This document shows positions 42,666-54,122 of a stretch of DNA of 64,000 nt, one piece after another. The stretch's first letter is position 1. Every line of letters starts with the position of its first letter. The notes below the pieces were generated by a model that was not told the DNA's origin, searched no databases, and saw only the letters and a program-made list of their open reading frames with translations. The DNA comes from Heligmosomoides polygyrus polygyrus (Eukaryota; Nematoda; Chromadorea; Rhabditida; Heligmosomidae), in contig OX377202.1 of the NCBI GenBank assembly GCA_947396885.1, positions 17,732,001 through 17,796,000 of the forward strand. The letters run 5' to 3'. The position numbers and the translations under genes were made by a program.

Positions 42666-43329
42666 AAATTTTGGAAGGACACAAGTATAGAATAAACGCG
42701 AAAAACCGCCGTTTTCTCATAACTCTCTTCAAGGTGGCCTATTCAAAAGTAAATGTTACCATTCGAACCCAATCTGGGTGGTCTATTCATTGATGCAAGC
42801 ATCAACCAGTGGTTTTAAAAATTGTACATTGTAGTTTTGTTGACCTATAAAACCTGAAAGCGGAGATCATCTTCGTTCGCTCGAGATAATTGCATTGACA
42901 GAGTCCAGTTTTTATAGGTCTCAACTTTTTTTTGTTGCTGAAACCACTGTATGACACCTGCGTTGGATAGATCACCCACACTGGATACGGATGGCAACTC
43001 TTTTTTGAATAGACTCCTTGAAAGAGAGATATGGGAAAACAGGGAGGACGACAGTTTTTTGCGCTTATCCGGCCTAAAAATCAAAAGGCAGGAACGGTAT
43101 TTTGCAGATATGTATAATATTATTATCCGATTGATGCTGTACAGATGTTGGGAAATATGCGTACTCACAACCGTGTGATGCTCGCCTCAAACTAGTAGCA
43201 CTTAATAAAAATTGATAATTCAGATCGAGATGTGGTTTTCTTTCGAGAAAACACGAGAACAGAAGGAATACAGCAAGAAGAGGTCAGACTGTCATATTTG
43301 TTTACTATATAGGAAGGATAAAGGGTAAA
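42666..43329. other. No feature recognised
   Basis: Unassigned AT-rich sequence between the satellite array and the next SINE-A pair. Confidence 0.4.
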
Positions 43330-43633
43330 TGAGCGCGTGGAGCGCAGTCGGAGGAGGCGCCGTGTCGCCTGCCCCCGATATGTACCAGGTTCCTGGTTCG
43401 GATTTCCCGCTCAGGCCAACCAAGCCTTCCATCCCTCCGGGGTCGGTGAAATGGTACCACAGTTGTCTGGAAAGGATAAAGCTCTGACTTTTTCATTGGC
43501 TGGCCACTGCAAGTCATTGTATGACCTATGGCCAAATACGCATTCAACTCGCCTCCAGACATCCGTAGAAGTAGAATACGTGGCGCATCCCAAAGAGGAT
43601 TGAATAACGCCGTCCTTTATCCTTTATCCTTTA
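43330..43633 (+). repeat. SINE-A copy, nearly consensus
   Basis: Head gagcgcgtggagcgcagtcgg, box B-like ggttcggatttcc, tail gccgtcctttatcctttatcc. It stands tail-to-tail with the minus copy at 43679, with a short spacer. Confidence 0.85.
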
Positions 43634-43678
43634 TTTACAAAGGCATCGACCCGTGTAAACAACAACAACAACAACTGA

Positions 43679-43951
43679 AAGAATAAAGAATGGCGTTACT
43701 CAATCCCTTTTGGATGCGACACGCATTCTGCTTTTACAGGATGTCGTGGAGACAATTCGAATGCGCATTTTTCCTATACTTGCGGTGACCAGCCGATGGA
43801 CAAGTCAGCGCTTTATCCTTCCCAGACAGGTCTGCCGCCAAATCACTCGCTCATGTGGCTTGGTTGACGTAAGTGGGTGGGATCCTGGACATGGATCGAT
43901 CCACGGTACACTCGACAACCGAGGCAATCTCCGGCTGTGCTAAACGTGCCC
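43679..43951 (-). repeat. SINE-A copy (minus), diverged
   Basis: Begins aagaataaagaatggcg and ends gctgtgctaaacgtgccc. The middle is partly altered (tggcttggttgacg). It is the partner of the inverted pair with 43330. Confidence 0.75.
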
Positions 43952-44454
43952 ACGAGCTGGTATATCTGCCAATATCTAACGTGTAAAGCTAGTTGTTTGT
44001 AATCAGAGTTCCGATATGGAAACCCACATTGCTCTAGTGGCGAAAAGACACCAAGAAAAGAGAAACAAGGGTTGTGATGGGACTGGCATAGGAATCGCAT
44101 GGGGTCTCTGAGGTAGAGCGTTTTTAGCAGACATCATCATCTTATTCAGAAGTGCTTGGTTACATGAGTTCGTTCATAGCGTCAAAACTTCACACATTAA
44201 GCTTTCACCATCCGGCTCTAGAAGTCATTACATTTTTAATGAACTTTGAAGCTCTCATTATCGAGCGTTTTCTTTTCTTTAATTAAAAATTGATGGACTA
44301 AGGCCGTTCACAGAGTTTGGCTTTGAGTTTTTGAAATCAAAAATGTGAGCCAATCTTCAAAATGAAATCATTTATTTTCAGCTGTCATTGTACCTTCATG
44401 AGTTTTCCCATCTAGTTTCGTCACCTTTTCCTCCCCTACCATTCTCTTTCTTCT

Positions 44455-44730
44455 GAGCGCGTCTTAGCGCAGTCGAAGAGGTGGCGGGTGCACACCGAGT
44501 CCACGTTTCTTCTGGTTCTGTTCTTCCTTACGCATTCGTTCCCCCCATCTCACCAGTGTTTTGGGTTGAAACCAAACTTGTCAAAAAAGGAAAAAAAACT
44601 AAAACACGCATACCAAGCACAGGTATAAAAGAAAAATGCATTCAAACTGCCTCCACGATATTCGTAGAAGTAGAGTCCGTGGCTTGTCCCGCAGAAGGAT
44701 TGACTAATGCCGACCTTTCTCCTTTATTTT
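44455..44730 (+). repeat. SINE-A copy, old
   Basis: The head is still clear (gagcgcgtcttagcgcagtcg), the middle is strongly altered, and the tail returns as gcctccacgatattcgtaga, then ggattgactaatgccgacc. Confidence 0.65.
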
Positions 44731-44984
44731 TTATACCTTCTTCTTTTCTTCCATAATGTTTTCGTTTACTACTTTATTTCCGCATTGAATCGCTCTTTTT
44801 CTTCACAGTTTTCTTGCTTCCACAATGACTTTAAACCCTTCCGCTTCCCCATTGTCTTAACCAAAGTCTTTATGTTCACACTAATCTTTTACCTATTTCC
44901 TTCATACTACACCTTTTGGTCCTATCTTTACCGTTGTGTACCACAACACACAATATTTATTTATTTATTTATTTATTGAAAGAC

Positions 44985-46068
44985 GTGTCATACGTGTCGT
45001 GTCATTTAAAGGTTTACCGTCCAATAACTGACGAGAAAGATGTCAAAGCTCTTCAAGAGGTAGTGGACCTTGTACAAAAATGGTCCACTAATTGGAAACT
45101 GCCACTATCTCAGGATAAGTCCAAAATACTCCATCTGGGCAAACGCAACAAAAAATACCACTACTTTATTGATGGAACTTCTATTAGTAGCGTCAAGGAA
45201 ATAAAGGACTTAGGCTTTGTGATAACAGATGATCTAAAATTTGACAAACATTGCGAAATGATTTCCAAGAAGGCTACCCGAGTTTTATACAATTTATTCA
45301 GAGCACTGTCGACAAGAAATACCGCTGTTCTTCTTCACGCGTACTAGTCGTATATCAGACCTATCCTGGAATACGGCACACCAGTCTTCAACCCCTACAC
45401 GAGTAAACTCATTAATATGCTGGAAAAGGTTCAAAATAATTTCACTAGGAAACTTATGATACGTGCAGTTGGTTTCACTTATGACCAAATTCCACCCAGC
45501 TCTGTCCGTAATCTGAATTTGGGCTTGAAGACACTTGCCATGAGAAGGAAGAGAAACGATCTTTTGCTTTTTCATAAGATCTTATTTGGTAGGACCAGCA
45601 TCAAGATTGGAGATCTTCTTTCCCTGAGAACCGCAATAACTCGAGGAGGCGCCGTTAAATTTGACGTCGGCAGAGTCAAACATAATTGCCGACGTTACTT
45701 TTTCACTGCTAGAACTGTTCATTCCTTCGAGGCGATCCGCAAGAAGCACAAAATCTCATTTAGCCTCAACATTTTAAAAAAAATACTTAATTCAACTCTA
45801 GACTCCTGATACCTCAAATGTGTTCCGATTGCATTCTTTATCGCTCTTGAAGTCTCTTCGTTATTTTCTTTGTTTCGGCTTTATTGAGTAGATCATTTTA
45901 AAACATCAGGTCGTTATTGAATTTGTTAGTTTCAATTGAGTTTTATTCATGATTTATGATGTTGCTAGTGTTTTGCTATAACTGTCTTATCTTTGTTCTT
46001 TGGTTTTGTTAAGTATCCATTATGGAACCACACAAGGTAACTTGTGTAATAAATATATATATATATAT
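44985..46068 (+). pseudogene. CR1/jockey-type LINE, C-terminal reverse transcriptase fragment (copy 1)
   Basis: Encodes the last part of a non-LTR reverse transcriptase: LKVYRPITDEKDVKALQE, then FIDGTSISSVKEIKDLGFV, then (after a TAG at about 45346) SYIRPILEYGTPVFNP and VQNNFTRKLMIR, and finally LGLKTLAMRRKRNDLLLF. The frame ends near 45809. Where the YADD motif should precede LKVY, the sequence is altered, so this is truncated at its catalytic core. A (TA)n tract at about 46049 closes the copy, possibly its 3' tail. A (TTTA)n tract precedes it. Confidence 0.8.
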
Positions 46069-46379
46069 ATACAATATACGTGGATAAAAAGAAGGAAAGG
46101 AAATGAAATGAAACCTGAATGTATCAAACATAAGACTAAAGCATGAATGGTCGCCAAATAAAGTACAATATTAATTAATTAGTTAGCTTAAATAGACAAA
46201 TTATAAGCAGTAAATGACCTAGCCGGCATCTGTGTGACATTTTCGGATTCACAATGCAAGAAGTTGAGCTTTCTGGGATTCATGTAAATGAATCGAGGGA
46301 TTCAACGCCTTGCCTGCGTCCTTGCAGCGGAGACATAGACTCTAAGTTTCTTTTTTTTCTATCTTGACAGTGGAGACTT

Positions 46380-46700
46380 GAAGTATGGCAGCAAGTCAAA
46401 TGCAATAGTTTTAGTCAGAATTTTCAACAACGTGAGCAAATCAGCCTTCTTCCTCTGGAACACGGTCTGGAGAGACCAAGCGTTTTTGCTTTAGTGGATC
46501 CGTTTAGCAAATTACAGTATTGAAGCCCATAGCTCCTCATAGACAGCTTCCGTGCATAATTGTTCTGAACGCTTTCCAACAAAGCGATATCCTTCATTTT
46601 GGTTGGGTTGAAGACGATTGTGCCACATTCAACAATGCTGGCTTTTCATCCTTCAATACCAGCATTTTCGTTCACTTCGGGCGCGAGATTACGATGTCAG
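46380..46700 (-). pseudogene. CR1/jockey-type LINE fragment (copy 2), degraded
   Basis: On the minus strand the remnants ECGTIVFNPTKMKDIALLES, VQNNYARKLSMR, LGLSRPCSRG align with the same region of copy 1. Stops and slips are frequent. It stands in the same orientation as copy 3 about 0.2 kb away. Confidence 0.65.
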
Positions 46701-46904
46701 AGGAGGCTGGGCTTGGATACACAAGCACTTTATTATTTCGAGGCGCGAGTTATCGCGCGGTGCTACAATCCAAACCGCACACTGTAAAACTAACATAAGG
46801 GAAACAAACAATGAAACCAACAAATGTAATGAAATTAATACCAGTCAACTACAGGAGATGCAGAAAAGAACAGTAGCAAAGAGAAACACATCGCATATTT
46901 AAAG

Positions 46905-47381
46905 TTACTTAATGCGTTGATCGACAAGCATCTTAAATCTACTAAGAGGCATCTCAAGCACCTTATCCCTCAGCAACGGACGGAAAATGCGAAGAGTCCT
47001 GTTTGAAAAGAAATGTTGTCTGATTTGGCTTCTCACAACTGCGTCTGTAGTTCTTAGACCGCCAGATCTTGTTCTAGGTAGGGGATCTACTAAAAAGAAT
47101 TCAGAGGCATCAATTATAACCCTGCCCGTCAGAATTTTAAACATCATTACCAGGTCGAATATTGTTCTTCTGCGTTTTAAGGACGGTAAGCCCAGCTGAA
47201 TGGCTCGTCTTGTGCCATTTGGGATGGAGGCATAGTTCAATCCAAAACACCTCATCATCAGTTTTCGGGTGAAATTATTTTGTATTTTTTCAAGCATCCG
47301 TATATCTTTGAGTTTATATGGGTTGAAAACAGTGGTCCCACTTTCACTTGAGGTCCTTAGTTCGGTTTGTTCCCAGTTCAA
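46905..47381 (-). pseudogene. CR1/jockey-type LINE fragment (copy 3)
   Basis: Minus-strand open stretch of about 158 codons, the best preserved of the small fragments: TTVFNPYKLKDIRMLEK, IQNNFTRKLMMRCFG, LGLPSLKRRRTIFDL, FKILTGRV and the C-terminus LVDQRIK then stop at 46905. Only the terminal region is present, as usual for 5'-truncated LINE insertions. Confidence 0.75.
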
Positions 47382-47514
47382 CCATGTTTTCAGTTTTGGG
47401 GTCCCTAAAATTGTATATTGTCTGACATGGAGGAAACACTGAGCTTCCTATAATCTGGCTCCACAAGTCATTGTACGGCATAGGTATTCAATGTGCCTTC
47501 ATATCCTATAGAAG

Positions 47515-47748
47515 GGCGCTTGTAGCGCAGTGGAGGCCGGCTGTCGCGTCTACGCGATACCAGGCTCCTTGCTAGGATTTCTGGCCTAGGCCAACCAAAC
47601 CCTCCATCCCTCCGGGGTCGGTGAATTGGTAGCAGACTTGGCTGAGAGCGCTGATAAAGCGCTGACTTTTTCATCGGCTCGCCACCGCAAGTCCTTGTGT
47701 GGTCAAATACGCGTTCAAATCGACTTCACAACATCATGCACATGATAT
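47515..47748 (+). repeat. SINE-A copy, part 1 (split by a deleted mariner)
   Basis: Head agggcgcttgtagcgcagtgg, box B region altered (tgctaggatttctgg), middle through aaatacgcgttcaaatcgac, up to gatata. It resumes at 48069. Confidence 0.75.
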
Positions 47749-48068
47749 TAAGCCATCCAATAAGTAATGTAATTTTTTGTGCACTACGGTTTTAGCTCAT
47801 TGTTTGTCGGCAGATTTGTGTATTTCGAATGTGCACTAAAGTGATTCTAATGTAAATGAGACTTGCTCTCTTAGAATCCACCATTGTTTGAATTGTTAGC
47901 TTGCAAGTTCAAGTGAAATGGCTTGGCAAATCTCAGAGGAGCACATTCGGCATTGTATGCTGTTCGAATTTCGGAAGGGTAGTAACACAACGGTTGCTAC
48001 TAAAAGTTTAAAATTTGTTCAATTGAAGTCGAGGCTGAAAAAACGACATTACTTGTTGGATGACCTAA
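47749..48068 (+). mobile_element. Internally deleted mariner (MITE-like) inside a SINE
   Basis: About 320 bp with inverted ends (taagccatccaataagtaatg at the left; the complement of cattacttgttggatgacctaa at the right). It keeps the start of a transposase frame from the ATG at 47918 (MAWQISEEHIRHCMLFEFRKG) and then jumps to a terminal non-coding part, so most of the gene is lost. TA stands at the borders. Confidence 0.8.
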
Positions 48069-48138
48069 TAGAATAAGGGACGCATCCTAAAAGGGATGGA
48101 ATAACGCCGTTCTTTATCCTTTTTATCCTTTATCCTTC
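48069..48138 (+). repeat. SINE-A copy, part 2 (tail)
   Basis: Resumes the copy interrupted at 47748: gacgcatcctaaaagggatgg, then taacgccgttctttatcc and further ttatcc words. A second, eroded tail (aagcaaggattgactaacgc) follows at about 48155. Confidence 0.75.
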
Positions 48139-49133
48139 AGAAGTGCTGACGTATTCCAAGCAAGGATTGACTAACGCTCCCTCTTCTTATTACCCTCTTT
48201 CTTCATCCACTTTATAAACATGATGAGGTTTTTTCTTTTTTGAGCGGTTTCCTTCATTGCCATATCATTTTCCTCTCCTTATTCCATCTTGGGTTGCCTT
48301 CTAGTATATACGCACGTATTCTCCTCACCTGGGGTTCGCTATCCTCGTCTTCGTCGCCCTACCATCTCTTTCATAGTGTCCTCCATGTTTGTTCCACATT
48401 CTAAAAGTTCCTCTGCGTACGTGTGACTCGACTGTGACCGCCTCATTTCAATTCCATTCAGTTCGTACGCCTTCCCACAACGTCATGCAAGGCGTGCAGA
48501 ATTCTGTCAATGTCAAAGCCACACGCTATAGGGCTCTTAATCGTCGCCTCGTCTTCATACGTGTTTCCTAAATTCAGCTGCTGTCCTAATTTCACTTTCT
48601 GCTACCCAATGTGTGGTGTCTTGACTTGACCTTATGCTATTCTTCAACTGGAACTTGTAAGTGCACCTCAAATCCCTTTGGATGGCACAACTGAGGCAGC
48701 AATGGCGGAGGTGTGGCTGCACTTTGTGCTCGCCACCGACGCTGTCAAATTCGCACGCTAGTAATTTGTCAGCTTTCTCACTATCCACCCTCTGATCGTT
48801 TTTTACACATTTGTGAATTGAAGCAGAAAGTTCAACTAAAAAATACTCTGAAATTATCTTGTAAAGTATCGTCCAGCGCTCTCGTCACGCGAGCTTTTCC
48901 CTCTAGCTATTTCTTGAACGAATATGCATAATTTAAGATTACGATTGTCGCTAGAGCGCGATTCGACATTTAAATTTTTTAAGAGCTATTGACGCCTTCC
49001 CCCACCAGAATTGAAGATTTGATTGCACTTGTCCTATACTATGTTAAAACTGAAGAAAACTACAGGTTTTCCTTTCCACGATCTAGGCGCTCCCCTTAAA
49101 GTTTAAGGCAGATAGCAGAAGTATCTACTGGGC
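48139..49133. other. No supported gene
   Basis: A minus-strand open stretch at 48555-48788 (77 codons) looks random. A short eroded SINE-A tail is present at about 48150-48185. Nothing else is recognised. Confidence 0.4.
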
Positions 49134-49420
49134 TCGGGACAGTGCAGTGATGCGGGCGCCAACCAGCGCTACTCCTAGTGAAGTTTCTTGGTTAAGATTT
49201 CTAGACTTGTCCATACAGACCTTAAATCCTTTTGCGGTGTATGAATTGGTGACCTAACTGGGAAGACTAAACACTGACTTGTCTACCAATTGGTCACCGC
49301 CAGTCATTTTATAGTTCAAATACGCATTCGAGTTGTCTTCACAATAATCGCATTCGATTTGCCTCCACAATAGAAGTAGAATGCGTGGAAGGATTGACTA
49401 CCGCAGACTCTCTGCAGACT
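49134..49420 (+). repeat. SINE-A copy, old
   Basis: Blocks in order: agtgcagtgatgcgggc, tcttggttaagatttct, gtgtatgaattggtgacc, ggtcaccgccagtca, and the aaatacgcattcgagttg tail region. The tail side is partly duplicated. Confidence 0.55.
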
Positions 49421-49743
49421 TTACTAGAAGTCCTGCAAGATCAGCTTGGTAGAACCTAGGATATTTTATTCTGATTCACCTAGTTTTAGAAGTGAATCCA
49501 GACCTACTTCACCAATGAAAATTGGTAAGATCGTGTACCAAGCAATACTAGAGTAGTAGCAATCCTAGAACCACTCTAAAATTTCCTGCGGCACAAGCTT
49601 CTCTGGAAGTCACTGGCTGCACTAGAGGCGTGAAGAAGACGAATGTTGACCAGTTTGTCTAACCTGAGGCGCCAGGTGTTTCTTGCGCAAATTCCAATGG
49701 TGTCGGATTACAAAGCATGTTGTTGAGCTGTCCGATCAGATCA

Positions 49744-49922
49744 GGGGCCGGATTCATCAACGACTTACGGAACTTTAACGGAGAATTGTAAGCTTATCAA
49801 GTGATATGGTGAGCGATAGGGCGCGATATCGGAGCTTTTAACGCGGCTTATCGCTCACCATATCGCTTGCTAAGCTTACAATTCTCCGTTAAAGTTACGT
49901 AAGACTTTGATGAATCCGGCCA
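49744..49922. mobile_element. Palindromic MITE of the GGGGCCGGATTCATCAAC family
   Basis: A 179-bp element that is almost one complete palindrome: ggggccggattcatcaacg at the left and its near complement at the right, with agaattgtaagctta and ggtgagcgata inside mirrored by their complements. Family with 26848 and 56406. Confidence 0.8.
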
Positions 49923-49996
49923 CAGCAGCACGATCGTTAACGGACTGCCTATAGATAATCATGGTTGCCTGTTGAAAACCCCGTGTAAAAAATGTA

Positions 49997-51214
49997 TTAG
50001 GTTGTTGCAGAAGTTCTCGCCATTTTCAAGACATCACGTTTTTTTAGTTTCACAAAAAAGCGAAACGCGTCAAGAAACGAAGTAGCAGCAATCATGTTCT
50101 ATCACTCTTCTCCACCTTTCAGGCAGACTCACGGTCGGCGTAGAACTTTTCTGGTTTTGATTCGAAAAAGCCAGCCAGCCAGCGCTCCATGTCGTCCTCG
50201 TCATCGAACGTTTTCCCTTGCATGGTATTGGAGAGAGACAGGAAAGGTGGTAGTCTGTTGGTGCAATATCTGTACGGCGGCTGAGGCAGCACTTCCCATC
50301 CAAGGTCGAGAAGCTTTCGGCGAGCCATTCTTGCAATGTGTGGTCGAGCATTGTCGTGCAAGAATCGGGTTGTGCCATGATTCGGACGCTTTTCTGCGAA
50401 CTTTGCGGCTGGTCTATCCAGCTGTTGATAGTACAAGTCCGCCGTCAGAGTTTCGCTACGGGCCAGCAGCTCGTAGTAGATGACGCCTTAATCTCACCAA
50501 ACAGAAAGAAAGCATGATATTCAACGGGTGAGAACCCTCCTTTGGCTGTGACTCAGGCTGCTCAACCTTGTCAACCCCTTGTCAACCCAGTGTCTGCTCA
50601 TCTTGATACCTTCAGGCACAACTTCTGATCTCCTGTGATGATGGGCGTCAGCCACCTATCTGTGCGCTTGTACGAGAGCAATTGAGTGGCCACCTCAGCA
50701 CGTCGCTGGCGGTCACTGTGCCAGCTTGTGCATCTTACCCAGTTGATGTAGGTGCCTGGCGATGCTGGCATAGTGCACACCCAAGTCCTGCGCAAGTTCA
50801 CGAGTAGTCCGCCGTGGGTCCGACTCCACCAGCTGTCTCAATCGGTCGTTGTCGGCATCGGATTCACGTCCTCACCTGAACGAACCTTGAAGGCTAAACT
50901 CCTCTTTGCGAAAGCGTGCGAACCATTCTCGTGCAGTGCGATCGGACACTGTGCCTTTCCCAAATGCACCTTGATGCGACGACAGGAAGCGGCTGCTGAA
51001 TCACCAAATTTGAAGCCATACAATGAGAGACCTCGGATATACTCTTTTGAAAGCTCCATTTTTCTAGGAGTACCGCGAAAGTGAGTAGCTAGCAATAATG
51101 GTAAACTTATACATACCTGATCTCTTTATGTGAACAAAAGATTGGTTGCTATAAAGTAGCGTTAGTGAGAAAAAATACATTCAAAAAATGGCGGGAACTT
51201 TGGTAACAAATTAA
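49997..51214 (-). mobile_element. Mariner element 3, decayed
   Basis: The ends are inverted but diverged (ttaggttgttgcagaagttc at the left; the complement of tggtaacaaatta at the right), with TA at both borders. About 1.2 kb. The transposase is on the minus strand and broken. Confidence 0.8.
50075..51059 (-). pseudogene. Mariner 3 transposase, several frameshifts
   Basis: Minus-strand pieces in order from the ATG at 51059: MELSKEYIRGLSLYGFKFGD, then ITGDQKL (first catalytic Asp), FLHDNARPHIA (second) and, in another frame, APTDYHL (third), followed by FDDEDDMERWLAGFFESKP. At least two slips separate them, so it is inactive. Confidence 0.8.
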
Positions 51215-51714
51215 TATTTTTTTAACCGCACAAAAACATGACCTTTTTTTGCAACTTGTCAGTGCTCAGTGAAAGACATGATTCTAAAAATCTGCTTTTA
51301 ATTGATCTGTTTCTAAAAAGAACCTAGGTCGTATAAAGTGTAACAGTTGTGTTGCTAACGATAAGTTGCGCTTTCATGTGTTTCAGCTTCCGATATTTTA
51401 GTTATTTTATTTTATTTTACTTTTAACTGCCAATGCCTATTTTAAATGTTTCGTTATACGCTTCGAAAAACCTTAAAGCGAACTGGAGGAACATCAGACC
51501 GTTCCGCTCGTCCCTTCTCGATCATACCTAAAGAAATGAAAAAGCGTTCCTGAAATAGGCGATAAGCAAAATCCCCACCGACCTAAAATCAGCGGAGGCC
51601 TTCACAGAACAATTATCCACAAGAAGCTCAAACTCCATAGCCATCGACACCGCAGGTGCCAGGTCTTATCGGTCCGATGACGACAACCGGACGAGCGTAG
51701 ATGCAAGGAGCTGC

Positions 51715-51900
51715 TCAGGCGTGCAGAGCCCAGATATGAATCCGCTGGATTACTCTGAAGGAGTTTTGGAGAATTCCAAGAAAAGTGTCCAGACGTTGAA
51801 TACCCACAGAACGAACACAGTGCGGACCACTAGCGTAACACGCAACCGATACGTTTCCTCGCCGTCTTCGGCTTTCATTTAGAATAATGGAGCCCATATC
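51715..51900 (+). pseudogene. Possible DDE transposase scrap
   Basis: The plus frame contains SPDMNPLDYS at 51727, a block typical of the third catalytic region in Tc1/mariner-type transposases. Nothing upstream supports it and the frame breaks soon after. Other than that the interval 51215-52366 holds nothing I can name. Confidence 0.3.
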
Positions 51901-52366
51901 GACCGTGAGTGGCTCCATTGCATTTGTCACATTTATCTTTTGCATTTGAACCTGTTAATTTCAGATTTATTAAGTTCTTCCTTAACCGTTTAGATCGCAT
52001 TACTTGCGTTCAGTGCGTCGAAACTTTCTACGCACCCTATAGACCTTTCCTTTTAATCTATCGCATGAAACATTTTCAATTTTTTCGGCTAGTAATGGAA
52101 AGTTGCTAACTATTCCGCAATTTACTGCAAAGTGAAAAGCGAAGCCTTCTACTTTTACTGATACATTTCTAAAAGATTTATGTCACTTCAGGAAGCATCT
52201 TACCCTTACAAACTTACCAATTACCACCGAGACAGAGAGGAGAAACCATGAGGGAACTTGTGGAATGTGGATACTCAAGTGTAAATGCGTTCTCATTTTT
52301 GTAAAGACTTGCGTTTTTTACAAATCTCGGCGAAGACTTAAGTGAATTAGAAATTAAATATTGTAT

Positions 52367-54122
52367 ACAATACCGCTCTTAATTCGTGGACAATCTACGC
52401 TTTGCGACAGGTTTTTCCATCGCAATCCGTCGCAGCTCCATAACTTCGTTGAAGGTTATTCATACAAAACCTAAATTAACCAAACCATTTCACTTTCTAT
52501 GACGAATCTATAGATAGCCTCTTATCCGATTCTTTTAAAAATTAACCTAGTTACACAGCAACATCCCCTGGAAGGCTGATAATTGTTTTACGACCCTTCC
52601 AAGACTGAAAGTGGCCTCTCCACAGCGCACCTCACTAGCGATGTTCAAAAAACTTCACAATTTTACTTTTTTCTTAGCACAGTTGGTTGCAGTACATTAA
52701 TGGAATCTCACTGATATTAAACAGCCTCAAATTTAGTCGAATGGAGTGCATATTATGGTTTGTTTGAAAACACGATTTAGTCGACGTAGCAGAGTAACTT
52801 CTGCTATTCAAATTATGCTACTGGATGATTAACTAATAAAGCATACGAAGCAGAATGCTCTCTTCAAAACAATGTAAAACCTATTTTTACATCGCACGAA
52901 ATACCTAGAAATTTCAGCCGCAACCCACCACATGCACGAAATGTGACTGCAGCACTGCGGTTTTTTTTCTGCAGTTGATGGTTGTGTATCTATAATAAGA
53001 GCTAAAAATTCAGTTGTAAATTAAAAAGAGGTTAACCATGCTCAGAGGTCCACATGAAACAAAATAAACGAAGGGTAGCTAGTTTACATCTGCTAAGAGA
53101 AATCAGAGACTAGGAGATCTTGAATGGAGGCAATCCAGTGCTGCGCTGCATAAATGCCCTAGTACCACTGTGCCTGACACCCAAGTGCGAGGCGGCCGTG
53201 TAGGCGAAGCGAGCGAAGGACATGGGTTAGGCTGAGGTGCTCTGACCGGAAATGTCAAAAATATCGACATCTCTGTACCTTGACAATTTTATATCCTCTG
53301 AAAGCTCTCGAAGAGCTTAAAAACACTGCTGAGGTCATTTTTCAATTTGAGGGCAACGGACTGCTGCAACGATGGAAAACCAGCAAAAGGACGAGTTCCT
53401 ATAGAAACTGAAAAGTTTATAAAAATGTTCTGGAAAGAACTGCTTGATCCCACGAGTGATATGTCAAAGCCGGTTAAGCGTACAGTACATAGAAATATTT
53501 CCGGCTTTTTAAATTCCCTTATTATAGAGTTACACAACCATCAACTGAAGAAAAAACCGCAGTGCTGCAGTCACATTTTGTGCATGTGGTGGGCTGCGGC
53601 TGAAATTTTTAGGTATTTCGATGCGATGTAAAAATAGGTTTTACATTGTTTTGAAGAGTGCATTCTGTTTCGTATGCTTTATTAGTTAGTCATCCAGTAG
53701 CATAATTGGATTAGCAGAAGTTACTCTGCTACGTCGACTAAATCGTGTTCTCAAACAAACCATAATATGCACTCCATTCAACTAAATTTGAAGCTGTTTA
53801 ATATCAGTGAGATCCCAATAATGTTCTGCAACCAACTGTGCTAAGAAAAAAGTAAAATTCCGAAGTTTTTTGAACATCGCCAGTGAGGTGCGCTATGGAG
53901 AAGCCACTGGCAGTCTTGGAGTGATCGTAAAAGAATTAGCGACCTTCCAGGAGATGTTGCTGTGTAACTAGGTCAATTTTTAGAAAGAATCGAATTAAAG
54001 GCTATCTATAGATTCGTTATAGAAAGGGAATTGGTTTGGTGTAATTTAGGTTTTGTATGAAAAACGACAGAAAAACCTGCCGCAAAGCGTCGATTGTTCA
54101 CGAATTAGGAGCGGTATTGTAT
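52367..54122. mobile_element. Large foldback element with inverted arms of more than 600 bp
   Basis: The left arm (about 52367-53008) and right arm (about 53508-54122) are reverse complements over most of their length. For example acaataccgctc at the left end and gagcggtattgt at the right, and tgactgcagcactgcgg against ccgcagtgctgcagtca further in. By eye the inner parts are about 95% identical, the outer parts less, with small indels. The central 500 bp is unique and holds only a short plus frame (about 60 codons, CNDGKPAKGRVPIETEKFIK) with no recognised domain. A DNA transposon with very long terminal repeats or a foldback element fits best. Confidence 0.8.
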
